A model generated the notes under the pieces. It ran no database searches and was not told where the DNA came from. It saw only the letters and a program-made list of their open reading frames with translations. A DNA stretch of 8,195 nucleotides from an uncultured Bacteroidota bacterium (GTDB taxonomy: Bacteria; Bacteroidota; Bacteroidia; Chitinophagales; Chitinophagaceae): positions 1 to 8,195 of the forward strand of contig CAIYVS010000323.1 of the NCBI GenBank assembly GCA_903929655.1, written 5' to 3'. Every line of letters begins with the position of its first letter. Position 1 is the stretch's first letter. The position numbers and the translations under genes are program-made. This document shows, in pieces, positions 1 through 7,657 of this stretch.

Positions 1-160
1 CTCTCAACAGCGAAATCAACAGCACTATAGTAAAATCCATTTGTGGACGTGATTTTTACAACAATAAATTTAAGTGTATATTCAATGTCTAAATGGTATA
101 ATTCGCCTCTCCATAAGGCAAAATTACACTATTGCGACCTAAACGCCTATACCTATAATA

Positions 161-2122
161 TTAATTGTCAGAAATCCGCTTCAGGTTGAACTCGGGAATA
201 GTAGATACTATGATAGGTATCTTTTCGAGCGTTACATCAGACGAGTCTAAGCCGAAGCCACGTTCTTCCGAAAGGCTGAAACGTTTTAAGATAAAATAGG
301 CACGCATGATGAGGCGTTCATACATAGGCAGTGCATTATCGCGGGAAAGGAATTTTTCCATTACTATGAAGCGGAAATCACCCATTACATTGTTTTTGCT
401 CAGCGATTCGTAGCGGCTTACCACATTCACCTCTTTGTTCTGCACCATCTCTTCCACCACTTTGCGGAACATGTACTGTATCTTATGTTCTACCCTAAAG
501 CCCAGCCTGAATTCCACTCTTATGATCTCATTAGGTATGATGGTCTGTACAACATACTCCATGGTATATGGATCATCAAGTACGTCCACATGCGCGAACC
601 AATAAATATCCGCACGTTTGGGTTTGCGGTACAGGATAGAATAAATGACTTTGTGCTCAATCTCTTTGGGATTGTTGGCGCTGGTGAGGTAAACAAGATG
701 TGTGGAATATTTTGGTATGCTGCGGTCATTACTTAGCTCTTGTATAATAGGGACATAGTCTTCCAGCCTCACAAATTCTATATACCGGTTCTTTATCTTT
801 CTTGCCTTGAACCAGGAAAACATTACAAAGAATAATGCGCCGCCGGCCATTACGGTTACCACGCCGCCTTCTGCAAATTTGTCAACCAGGTTAGCGGTAA
901 GAAAAGAGAATTCAATGGTAAGGTAAACCACCAGGTAGAGACCAACCCAGAACAGTGCCACTCTCCTTACGTATAGGTAATATGCAAAGAGACAAGAGGT
1001 CATGATCATGGTTACCGTTATGGAAAGTCCGTAGGCGGCTTCCATATTTGATGAACGACGGAAAAAGAGAACGACTGCAATGCAACCTGCGAATAATAAA
1101 AAATTGATACCGGGTATGAATAACTGCCCTCTTTCCACTGTAGGGTAATTGATCTTCATCTTAGGCCAGAGGTTCAGTTTGATGGCTTCGCTGATAAGTG
1201 TGAATGAACCGGATATCAGAGCCTGGCTGGCAATGATGGCGGCTACAGTTGAAATAATGATACCTGTAAGCACAAACCATTGAGGCATTAATTCGAAAAA
1301 GGGGTTCTTAACGGCGGAGTGCCATACCTGTCCCTTGAAGCCTAATAAATAAGCGCCTTGTCCCAGGTAGTTGAGAATAAGGCAGGTTTTTACAAATATC
1401 CAGGAATAGCGGATATTGCCCCTGCCGCAATGTCCGAGATCAGAATACAAGGCTTCGGCCCCTGTAGTGCAGAGGAATACTGCACCAAGAATCCAAAAAC
1501 CTTTGGGGTAAACGGTAAGTATCCTTATTGCATAATAGGGATTGAGTGCCTTAAATATATGCCAGTCGTCGGAAATGTGGTGAAGGCCCAGTATAGCCAG
1601 CATCATAAACCAAAGGAACATAATGGGCCCGAAAGCCTTGCCAATGGATGAACTGCCGAACTGCTGGAAAAAGAATAACACAGTAAGTATGGCTATTACA
1701 ATATACACGATGGTCATTTCGCTAATATTTGTAAGCCTGGGAATATTGCGCAAGCCCTCTATGGCAGATGTAACAGAGATGGGGGGCGTTATCATGCCGT
1801 CGGCCAATAGGGCAGCACCTCCCAGCATGGCGAGTATCACGGTCCATTTGCCGTGCCTGCGAACAAGTGCAAAGAGCGAGAAAATGCCGCCTTCCCCTTT
1901 ATTATCTGCTTTCAGCGTAAGTACCACATATTTAATGGTGGTTTGCAGGGTAAGTGTCCAGATAATGCAGGACAGGGCCCCAATGATGAGATCTTCGCCT
2001 ATCACTTTGCCATTGCATATGGCATTCATTACGTAGAGTGGGGAAGTGCCTATGTCGCCATAAATAATACCGAGGGCGATTACGAGGCCAGCAAGCGAGG
2101 CTTTATTGATACTTTTTGACAC
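161..2122 (-). CDS. kup: Kup-family low-affinity potassium uptake protein (K+/H+ symporter)
   Basis: This is an inner-membrane potassium transporter of the KUP/HAK/KT family, which imports K+ probably together with H+. The 653-residue length fits the family (E. coli Kup is 622). The N-terminal signature GIIYGDIGTSPLY covers residues 18-30. KGEGGIFSLFALV follows at about 75-87, then MITPPISVTSAIEG at 110-123 and TGAEALYSDLGHCG at 220-233. By comparison with E. coli Kup, the charged residues Asp23, Glu122 and Glu223 needed for transport are present. About twelve hydrophobic segments run from residue 12 to about 438, followed by a soluble cytoplasmic domain (about 445-653). The start is a GTG; no Shine-Dalgarno sequence precedes it, but a TAnnTTTG element lies about 33 bases upstream, which suits a short leader. 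It is divergent from the small membrane gene at 2352 and appears to be transcribed alone. The family call is very secure; the exact start is less so. Confidence 0.97.
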   Translation of the reverse strand: MSKSINKASLAGLVIALGIIYGDIGTSPLYVMNAICNGKVIGEDLIIGALSCIIWTLTLQTTIKYVVLTLKADNKGEGGIFSLFALVRRHGKWTVILAMLGGAALLADGMITPPISVTSAIEGLRNIPRLTNISEMTIVYIVIAILTVLFFFQQFGSSSIGKAFGPIMFLWFMMLAILGLHHISDDWHIFKALNPYYAIRILTVYPKGFWILGAVFLCTTGAEALYSDLGHCGRGNIRYSWIFVKTCLILNYLGQGAYLLGFKGQVWHSAVKNPFFELMPQWFVLTGIIISTVAAIIASQALISGSFTLISEAIKLNLWPKMKINYPTVERGQLFIPGINFLLFAGCIAVVLFFRRSSNMEAAYGLSITVTMIMTSCLFAYYLYVRRVALFWVGLYLVVYLTIEFSFLTANLVDKFAEGGVVTVMAGGALFFVMFSWFKARKIKNRYIEFVRLEDYVPIIQELSNDRSIPKYSTHLVYLTSANNPKEIEHKVIYSILYRKPKRADIYWFAHVDVLDDPYTMEYVVQTIIPNEIIRVEFRLGFRVEHKIQYMFRKVVEEMVQNKEVNVVSRYESLSKNNVMGDFRFIVMEKFLSRDNALPMYERLIMRAYFILKRFSLSEERGFGLDSSDVTLEKIPIIVSTIPEFNLKRISDN

Positions 2123-2154
2123 GAAGCTTAAGAGGCTTGTTAAAATATAGTTCG

Positions 2155-2162
2155 CAAAGGTA
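2155..2162 (-). promoter_or_regulatory. Candidate Bacteroidota -7 promoter element for kup
   Basis: On the minus strand these bases read TACCTTTG, an exact match to the Bacteroidota primary sigma -7 consensus TAnnTTTG. They lie 32 bases before the kup GTG, so transcription would begin roughly 20-27 bases ahead of the start codon. No clear TTTG or TTG -33 element is seen 19-21 bases further upstream, so the match is only half of the consensus and could be chance. Confidence 0.4.
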
Positions 2163-2351
2163 GCCTGATTTTCTACATGTTGATGATTTTGTACTTAATT
2201 AGTTTATTAGCTGATAGTTAATGTGTATTTAATTAATATGATGTCTCGGATTTGTTTACAAAATGATATGTTTTAAGAAAATTAATTATCTTGTTGATGT
2301 CCTTATTACATACATAAAACCATAAAAATTAAGTGCTCAAATATTATAAAT

Positions 2352-2690
2352 ATGAGTGAACGGGAAGCTTTGCCACCAATTGCCAAACTCAGCGAAACCT
2401 GGGTCGACAATGGTTTGAGTAATAAGGAAATAGAAGAAAAATTACGCATTGGAGGCTATGATGACAGGTATATTGCTGACTTGCTGCAAGAGCTGGGTAA
2501 ATTGCGCAATGCAAAAAAAACCGCCCGTGGCCTCACTCTTATTCTTATAGGCTCTGTCATGTGCCTGCTTTCCTGTATTCTTACTCTTACTCATGCTTTT
2601 CCCGGTTCTGATTTTTCATTTGTTCTTTTTGGTGTAACTACGATAGGTATATTATTGGTGTTTGGGGGCTTGATTTTTATTTTTGGATAA
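2352..2690 (+). CDS. Small two-segment membrane protein of unknown function
   Basis: This is a 112-residue protein that I do not assign to a named family. The first 60 residues are charged and predicted helical, with a pattern like short helix-bundle repeats (WVDNGLSNKEIEEKLRIGG at 17-35, then a leucine-rich helix to about 52) and a basic KKTARG stretch at 55-60 just before the membrane. Two hydrophobic segments follow, about 61-80 and 89-111, separated by a short loop containing HAFPGSD. The positive-inside rule suggests that the N-terminal domain is cytoplasmic. The ATG lies in an AT-rich context without a Shine-Dalgarno sequence, as is usual in Bacteroidota. The gene is divergent from kup and convergent with the barrel gene at 2757-3440, so it has no operon partner. 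Its composition and plausible membrane topology make it a credible gene; the function is unknown. Confidence 0.75.
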   Translation: MSEREALPPIAKLSETWVDNGLSNKEIEEKLRIGGYDDRYIADLLQELGKLRNAKKTARGLTLILIGSVMCLLSCILTLTHAFPGSDFSFVLFGVTTIGILLVFGGLIFIFG

Positions 2691-2756
2691 GGGGAACAAG
2701 TACTTAGTCATTAGTAGATAGTTGCAAGTTGGGATTGTACCTGGCTGAACACGAGT

Positions 2757-3440
2757 TTACTTTTTTGACGGATGTTTAAAATGAAAGAAATAACCCAGGC
2801 TCATACCCATATTGAGGCTCTTCATATAATTATTTGAATCGCCAGATGGCTGCAGGTTTACAAATCCTTTTTGAAAATAGAGCAGTGTATAAATGTGAAA
2901 GGGTAATTGTATGCCCGCGCTGGCGATAATGCCGGCATCTAACAGTTTGATGTCATCGTTTGATGAGGAACCGATTCTTAATGAGCGGGTGATTGGAGAC
3001 TCCAGGGGCATAATATAAAAGCCCGGCGGGTATACCAAAGGCAGGTAAGAGGTGCTTCCCCAAGCATTAAAACCTATATAGGGGCCTATGCCAAAGAAGG
3101 GAGTGCCGGGGCCGGGTTTATTAATTTTGTAGACCAACTGAAGCGGAATTTCGATTGTATTGATATTCATAGTAATTCCGTAAGGTGGGGCTCCGTTGCC
3201 TGGATAAAAACCATTGCGGGCATACAAAACTGCGGGCTGCAAATAAAAATGATCGTTCAGGCTGATATCAGCCTTCAGTCCCGCACGGATATTGCCATTT
3301 AATTTTGTCAGATTCTTATCGCCGTAGGTATTGGTGCTGTAGGTGCTTAGATTGACTCCTATCTCAGGCGCAATGCTGATCTGTGCAGAAAGATTTATTG
3401 CTATTATACATGAGGCGAAAAGAAGGAATAGTGATCTCAT
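2757..3440 (-). CDS. Secreted outer-membrane beta-barrel protein (PorT-like / OMP_b-brl type)
   Basis: This 227-residue protein begins with a clear Sec signal peptide: MRS, a hydrophobic core, and a likely signal peptidase I site after LSA (residue 19, next residue Gln). The mature part is made of alternating short hydrophobic strands such as ISIAPEIGVNLS (21-32), NIRAGLKADISL, FYLQPAVLYARNG, TIEIPLQLVYKI and FGIGPYIGFNAW. The last strand (about 208-221) ends in aromatic Phe-His-Phe, as beta-barrels recognised by the BAM machinery do. This pattern is typical of the small Bacteroidota outer-membrane barrels grouped as PorT or outer membrane beta-barrel domain proteins, for most of which no substrate is known. 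After the last strand there is only a short basic tail. The gene is separated from the upstream MBL-fold gene by 153 bases and is convergent with the 112-residue gene. The envelope location is well supported; a specific role is not. Confidence 0.85.
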   Translation of the reverse strand: MRSLFLLFASCIIAINLSAQISIAPEIGVNLSTYSTNTYGDKNLTKLNGNIRAGLKADISLNDHFYLQPAVLYARNGFYPGNGAPPYGITMNINTIEIPLQLVYKINKPGPGTPFFGIGPYIGFNAWGSTSYLPLVYPPGFYIMPLESPITRSLRIGSSSNDDIKLLDAGIIASAGIQLPFHIYTLLYFQKGFVNLQPSGDSNNYMKSLNMGMSLGYFFHFKHPSKK

Positions 3441-3593
3441 AATTTATGGTTTCGTATATAGACCGCTGAAAAATGTGAAACCTTGGGTAGGGTAATAAAA
3501 TAGGTTCAAAAAGAAATTTTAAATATGAATCTGCGATAGGAGGAGCAAATACCCAAAATATTAAGGGCAGAAACAGCAAAAAATGCAATAAGC

Positions 3594-5114
3594 CTATTGA
3601 TTTATGTGTAAATTATATTGTTTGTATATTGTATTCCCATTATTGAATTGATCGGTTTCATAAATGTTTTCTCCAAGTGTCTTAGGGTCCAAAATTTCAG
3701 AGGGGCCATTTTTTATTTCAAATTCATCCATAATTATCAATTTGCCATCACATTTTTGAATTAATTCCTGCAATAAATATTTATTGGGCATAGTACTTTT
3801 CCAATTTTTGGCAATCCGGTTTCTATCAAGTGTAGCCATGGAAAACAATTCGCTATTTGTCATCATGCTGATTCCTTTTTCAAGAGCTGTGCCGTTATAG
3901 CTTAAATGATGTCCAACTTTATAAAAAATAGTCCGATTTAAAAGATCTTCAACCAAATGTTTTCCGTCTTTACCTTTGTTTTTCCATTTTTCAATATTAT
4001 GCCAACTTTCCCAACTTCCATATTCTGCGTCTCCAGGAAATAACATCACTTCTTTTGTTTTATCAAATTCAACAGCGAAGGCGAGGCTGGTATTATTAAT
4101 ATGGCTGTTAATTCTTAATTCCAATGAGCCAGCGTTATTCAGCCAATTATTATCTATTTTCCTCCACTCATTTTTCGGTCCTTTATAAGAATTAATTTGA
4201 GACCGTACCTCCCGGTCATTTTGTTCTACCAAATAATAACTTGCAAAGGGTAGGTCTTTGTAATTTAAACTATCTTTTGAAAGGTTCAAAAAAGCTTCTG
4301 CTGCCAAAGAACTGTTATATAATTCAAAATTCTTTTTATAAACATCAGCCCCCAGTTTGCCATCTTTAAAAATATAATTTCTATCAGTGGGTGGACCTAA
4401 GATGTAAAATTTTAATGACGGGATTCCAGGAATTGTAATAATATCTCCCGGATTCAAATAGCGGATTTTTACTTTTTTATCCTTTAATATTTTTTTTATA
4501 GCAAGCATCCCGGGCAATTCTTCGCCTTTCTTATCGCCATCAGATACATTAATTAACTCTAAGGTATCGAGGCCATTCATAAGAGCTTCACTAGATTTTA
4601 AAAATATGTTTTTCTGGTAACTATCTAAATTTGATTTTTCTAAAGTCTTATTTCTTTTTTTTATTTCACATATTGCATTGTTTAAAGCAAGTTTCATTTT
4701 TCCTTGTTTGTTCTTAAGTTTTTGAGCATAACCATTTGGGTCTTCAGTGTTTTCAGTCCATCCAAACCAAGCTTCTTTAATCTCAAACTGTTTAAAAATA
4801 GAAGCACATTTAGCAAAGCCATTGACATGATCATTATGCTCATGGGTAACAATGAGTAAGTCGATCTTTTTATTAACGTAATCAGCTAAATTTTTTACGT
4901 AGGGTTCAAATTCTTTTGGCCCGCCGCTGCAACTGCCACAATCAATCATCATTGTAAAGACATCAGATTCGTCATTGCCGAATTTTACAATAAAACAATC
5001 TCCGGTACCCATACAATACATTCGCACCGAAGCTGTATTTATTTCATTTGCATGAATAATCTTTTTATGAACTTTCCTTTGTGCGGTTTTTTTACTAATA
5101 GTCGATTTTGGCAT
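3594..5114 (-). CDS. MBL-fold metallo-hydrolase of the ComEC/Rec2 C-terminal type
   Basis: This is a 506-residue soluble metallo-beta-lactamase-fold enzyme. The N-terminal half holds MYCMGTGDCFIVKFG (32-46), the usual first-strand motif of ComEC-like MBL domains, then MMIDCG (Asp58) and the dinuclear metal site THEHNDHVNG (His91, His93, Asp95, His96). The second half has NNTSLAFAVEF (340-350), VMLFPGDAE (356-364; Asp362 is the likely bridging ligand) and KVGHHLSYNGT (399-409), matching the order seen in ComEC C-terminal domains. Between residues 97 and about 338 lies an unusually long, lysine-rich, AT-rich insertion with no family I recognise, interrupted only by short MBL strands near 215-242. 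There is no signal peptide or membrane segment, and the first 20 residues are strongly basic. The ATG lies 11 bases after the metallopeptidase stop codon, so the two genes are very probably one operon. Related MBL enzymes cut nucleic acids, cyclic nucleotides or other phosphoesters; the substrate here is unknown. Confidence 0.9.
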   Translation of the reverse strand: MPKSTISKKTAQRKVHKKIIHANEINTASVRMYCMGTGDCFIVKFGNDESDVFTMMIDCGSCSGGPKEFEPYVKNLADYVNKKIDLLIVTHEHNDHVNGFAKCASIFKQFEIKEAWFGWTENTEDPNGYAQKLKNKQGKMKLALNNAICEIKKRNKTLEKSNLDSYQKNIFLKSSEALMNGLDTLELINVSDGDKKGEELPGMLAIKKILKDKKVKIRYLNPGDIITIPGIPSLKFYILGPPTDRNYIFKDGKLGADVYKKNFELYNSSLAAEAFLNLSKDSLNYKDLPFASYYLVEQNDREVRSQINSYKGPKNEWRKIDNNWLNNAGSLELRINSHINNTSLAFAVEFDKTKEVMLFPGDAEYGSWESWHNIEKWKNKGKDGKHLVEDLLNRTIFYKVGHHLSYNGTALEKGISMMTNSELFSMATLDRNRIAKNWKSTMPNKYLLQELIQKCDGKLIIMDEFEIKNGPSEILDPKTLGENIYETDQFNNGNTIYKQYNLHINQ

Positions 5115-5125
5115 AGAACAATAGT

Positions 5126-7222
5126 TTAATGCTGATGTAAAAATGCGAATGGTTCTGTTAGTGAATGGAGGCCTGTACCAAAATATTGTACATATTCGTT
5201 AATGCCAAAATTATTTTCATCATTTAAATACTTGTATTGAGCCTCTAATCTTTTGATGTTTATTTTAGGTGACCTGTTTTTGTTATTACCCAAGAGGCTG
5301 TTTTTATCAATTAATGGTTTTGAGATGGCATATTTCAATTTCAAAGTATCTAAATCAAAAATTAAAGTGCAGCCACCCCTGAATTCAAAACTGCCTTCCG
5401 GTGCTGATTCCTGTTTACCTTGCGAGGTAGATAAAGGAGGAATATAAAACTCTTTAAAAGCTCCATTTTCAAAAGTAACTCCACAACGCTGAAGGATTGA
5501 AAATACTACTTGGTTGATCTGGGTGTTTTTAGGCCCAACTTTTGATACTACTCTCAGGTTTTGTATTTCAAATGATGGACCGCCATACCTAGTAGATTGT
5601 CTGACCCCCAGAGAATTAAAGTTTTCGAAAAAAGCCAATCCCGTAATAAGGGAAAAATCCAGGGATGCGTTAAATTTCACATTAATTCTATTATGTAAGC
5701 CTAGTATCTGTGTAGTTTCGTCATGATACCCAGAAATGTATTTTTTTGTAAGGGTATAAATTTGTTCACGATCATTGATGTATTTTATTTTATCGCTATA
5801 CTCTCTGAGAAAACCATTTATTATCCCCATTAGCTGATTTGTTTCAGGATCTAATTTTTGAGAGCTGTTTTCGTCTAACTCTATTGTATTTCCATCGGCG
5901 TCTGTTGCATTTCCAATATTTAATAATGGGTAGCATAAACTTTCAATGCTAAGAGTTTTAATACCGTCAGGATAAATACCCCTGCGTCTGAATGCATCAA
6001 TAAAGGCTAATCTGTAATTTAGTACATCGTCTTCAACAAGATCTGCATCTGCAGTAATTATAGCACGCAAATAGTCGCCAAAAGTAATATCGACAGGCGG
6101 ACAATAATCTAATGCTCTTATACACATATTAAGTGCATGGCTTGCCGTTTTGGCTGCTTCGCTTGCCAACCTGTTTATAAGGTCAGGATGTAATTCTCCT
6201 TGTTGTAATATGCCTGTACCATCAGATGCTATGCGCAGTAAATCGGTTATCCTGTTCTTGTAAATGCTCAAAAAGGCTTCAAATACAGCTGCAACTAATA
6301 TGCTGCCTCTTTTATGAGGCTCCATAATTGTTCTATAATCATTGGGGTCAGGAATCAGGGGTTTCCATTGTTTAGTTACCACGTCAATATCGCCGATTGC
6401 ATCTCTTAAACTACCATAATCGCCAATTGCCGTTCCGAATTGTTGTGCTAGTTGTCCAAGTAAATTCTGTAATCCAAGGTTTCCCCTTGTTTTTGCAATC
6501 TGGTGCCTCAACACTTCAGGAAATGTAAAGTGTTGAAATAATGCTACTATATCTGCAAATGCTTCATGAAAAGCCAGTACATCCGCGTTGGTAGGCTCAT
6601 TATAGTAATTATGCATCCCATCTAAAATAGCATGTGTAGTTTCGTGAGCAACAATGTCGTGACTAAGGCATGTAAATACTAAAGAATCAGGCATTAAAAT
6701 AGTTTCATCAGCTGGTGTTGAAGAAAAATAGCCAAATAATAATGCTTTTTTAACCGGGCTATAAAATGCGTTTGCTTCGCGTAGCGCATGAGGGTAAATT
6801 CTAAGTTGAGAGACATATTCCTCATAAATTTTTTGATCACTAACGCGCCTAGGAGACCATAATATTTTCCTGCCAAGACCTTTTTCAAAGTTTTTTATTG
6901 TAGTCATAGCAACTGCATAGACCATTTGCTGGTGAAATTGGGGATTGCTTTCGCTTGGATCCAACCCGTCTTGTGCCAGAATATATTTTGCATCTAAGTC
7001 TACCGGCAAATAGAACTGGTTAATAGTTGGGTCGTAATCAATTACTTCTAAATACTCTCCAACGGGGCCTATTCCAACATTTTCCCATGATATTTTGTAG
7101 ACAATATTATTTATAGAGGCAGTGTCGTGTTTTAATGACAGACTTGGATCGAAAGCGTAACCACGAAGTTTTCTGAACGGAGGAGGTTTCAGTGCAGCTG
7201 AATTTTGTTTAAATATTTTCAT
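5126..7222 (-). CDS. Gluzincin (thermolysin-like) zinc metallopeptidase, cytoplasmic
   Basis: This 698-residue protein has a zinc-peptidase core. VAHETTHAILDGMH (191-204) supplies the HExxH site: His193, catalytic Glu194 and His197. FHEAFADIVALF (218-229) supplies the third zinc ligand, Glu220, with Asp224 in the ExxxD arrangement of gluzincins such as M4 thermolysin. PHKRGSILVAAVFEAF (302-317) may carry the catalytic histidine (His303). The segment ITFGDYLRAIITADADL (379-395) resembles the conserved end of this core. The N-terminal region (15-65, including RGYAFDPSLSL and GPVGEYLEVIDYDP) looks like a conserved family-specific lead domain. About 430-698 is an unassigned, probably beta-rich C-terminal region. 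Unlike secreted M4 enzymes it has no signal peptide and no recognisable propeptide, so it should act in the cytoplasm. The ATG gives an N-terminus just before the conserved region. It is the first gene of a tight pair with the MBL hydrolase. The peptidase call is secure; the target is unknown. Confidence 0.9.
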   Translation of the reverse strand: MKIFKQNSAALKPPPFRKLRGYAFDPSLSLKHDTASINNIVYKISWENVGIGPVGEYLEVIDYDPTINQFYLPVDLDAKYILAQDGLDPSESNPQFHQQMVYAVAMTTIKNFEKGLGRKILWSPRRVSDQKIYEEYVSQLRIYPHALREANAFYSPVKKALLFGYFSSTPADETILMPDSLVFTCLSHDIVAHETTHAILDGMHNYYNEPTNADVLAFHEAFADIVALFQHFTFPEVLRHQIAKTRGNLGLQNLLGQLAQQFGTAIGDYGSLRDAIGDIDVVTKQWKPLIPDPNDYRTIMEPHKRGSILVAAVFEAFLSIYKNRITDLLRIASDGTGILQQGELHPDLINRLASEAAKTASHALNMCIRALDYCPPVDITFGDYLRAIITADADLVEDDVLNYRLAFIDAFRRRGIYPDGIKTLSIESLCYPLLNIGNATDADGNTIELDENSSQKLDPETNQLMGIINGFLREYSDKIKYINDREQIYTLTKKYISGYHDETTQILGLHNRINVKFNASLDFSLITGLAFFENFNSLGVRQSTRYGGPSFEIQNLRVVSKVGPKNTQINQVVFSILQRCGVTFENGAFKEFYIPPLSTSQGKQESAPEGSFEFRGGCTLIFDLDTLKLKYAISKPLIDKNSLLGNNKNRSPKINIKRLEAQYKYLNDENNFGINEYVQYFGTGLHSLTEPFAFLHQH

Positions 7223-7356
7223 ACAATAAATTTATCGGGTCATTATTGTCAATCGTTTATATGCCATATTGGTAATATTATTACTTTAAAGGGTTATAAA
7301 ACTAAAAAATAATTTACATATATACAATAGGTAAAATGCCCTTTTTATAAGTAGGC
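7223..7356. other. AT-rich noncoding leader of the metallopeptidase-MBL pair
   Basis: These 134 bases hold no supportable gene and probably contain the promoter of the minus-strand pair. The best candidate is weak: on the minus strand TTG (7325-7327 on plus) lies 20 bases before TAGTTTTA (7297-7304), which matches the Bacteroidota -33/-7 spacing but misses the final G of TAnnTTTG. If the doubtful ORF at 7357-7629 is not a gene, the noncoding stretch extends to 7673 (451 bases). Confidence 0.4.
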
Positions 7357-7629
7357 TTATATTAATATAAAATAATGCCAATTCTCATATTGGTTATAAG
7401 ATTTGACAATGCAAAAATAATCAATCAGGTTCTGTTTGGTTCGACACGGGTCTCTAAGGAATATCCCACCCGAAAAAAATGAGTTCCATATCACTTTTTC
7501 CACCGAGCTGAGTATTCTTGTGTTTTTTGTATATAAAATGTATTTTCTGGTTGCCTTTATTTTTGCCTGTATATCTCCAAAATATTCTTCATCACTAAAA
7601 TCAATACAGATATAATCCTCAAAAACCAT
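7357..7629 (-). CDS. Doubtful 90-residue hypothetical protein
   Basis: This ORF opens with ATG 44 bases from the divergent DinB start and runs 90 codons to TAA. I recognise no family. The first half (YICIDFSDEEYFGDIQAK, 6-23, then a basic stretch to about 38) reads like ordinary Bacteroidota coding sequence, with GAT, GAA and AAA codons, and could form a small alpha/beta fold. The second half is rich in aromatic residues and Cys, and includes FLRDPCRTKQN (57-67), which is encoded over a stretch that on the plus strand contains GGTTCGACA, reminiscent of a tRNA T-loop. It has no signal peptide or clear membrane segment. It lies on the same strand as the metallopeptidase pair, 134 bases upstream, so it could be an accessory gene of that module, a degraded gene remnant or a chance ORF. 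Confidence 0.35.
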   Translation of the reverse strand: MVFEDYICIDFSDEEYFGDIQAKIKATRKYILYTKNTRILSSVEKVIWNSFFSGGIFLRDPCRTKQNLIDYFCIVKSYNQYENWHYFILI

Positions 7630-7631
7630 AA

Positions 7632-7657
7632 GTGATTTAAATTCGTTTCTTAATCAC
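7632..7657. promoter_or_regulatory. Inverted repeat in the divergent region before the DinB gene
   Basis: GTGATT at 7632-7637 is mirrored by AATCAC at 7652-7657 with a 14-base AT-rich spacer. Allowing a one-base bulge, the arms extend to GTGATTtAA and TTAATCAC. The repeat ends 16 bases before the DinB ATG, where an operator or a leader hairpin could act. Six perfect base pairs in AT-rich DNA are only weak evidence. Confidence 0.25.

Noticed and set aside
105..119. Small hairpin GCCT-loop-AGGC past the end of kup
   Set aside because: It has only four base pairs and no following T-run on either strand, so it is not a credible terminator.
485..2119. Several plus-strand and minus-strand ORFs of 69-137 codons inside the kup region
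   Set aside because: They overlap the full-length, motif-complete kup gene in other frames and have no protein features of their own.
2251..2274. TTTG followed by TATGTTTT as a promoter for the 112-residue gene
   Set aside because: The spacing is only 12 bases, not about 19-21, and the -7 element lacks the final G.
3364..3588. 74-codon minus-strand ORF overlapping the start of the barrel gene
   Set aside because: It overlaps the signal peptide coding region of the barrel gene in another frame; its hydrophobic N-terminus is a by-product of AT-rich DNA, and nothing else supports it.
3976..4188. 70-codon plus-strand ORF inside the MBL gene
   Set aside because: It is antisense to the conserved second half of the MBL hydrolase, and its composition is what a reverse reading would give.
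6694..6888. 64-codon minus-strand ORF inside the metallopeptidase
   Set aside because: It is in another frame of a gene with intact conserved motifs on both sides, so it is not evidence of a frameshift.
7357..7370. 14-base perfect palindrome TTATATTAATATAA
   Set aside because: It consists only of A and T in a very AT-rich stretch, where such palindromes are expected by chance; no second copy was seen.
7265..7394. Nine-base direct repeat CATATTGGT at 7265-7273 and 7386-7394
   Set aside because: It is too short and AT-rich to call an attachment site or target duplication without other signs of an element.
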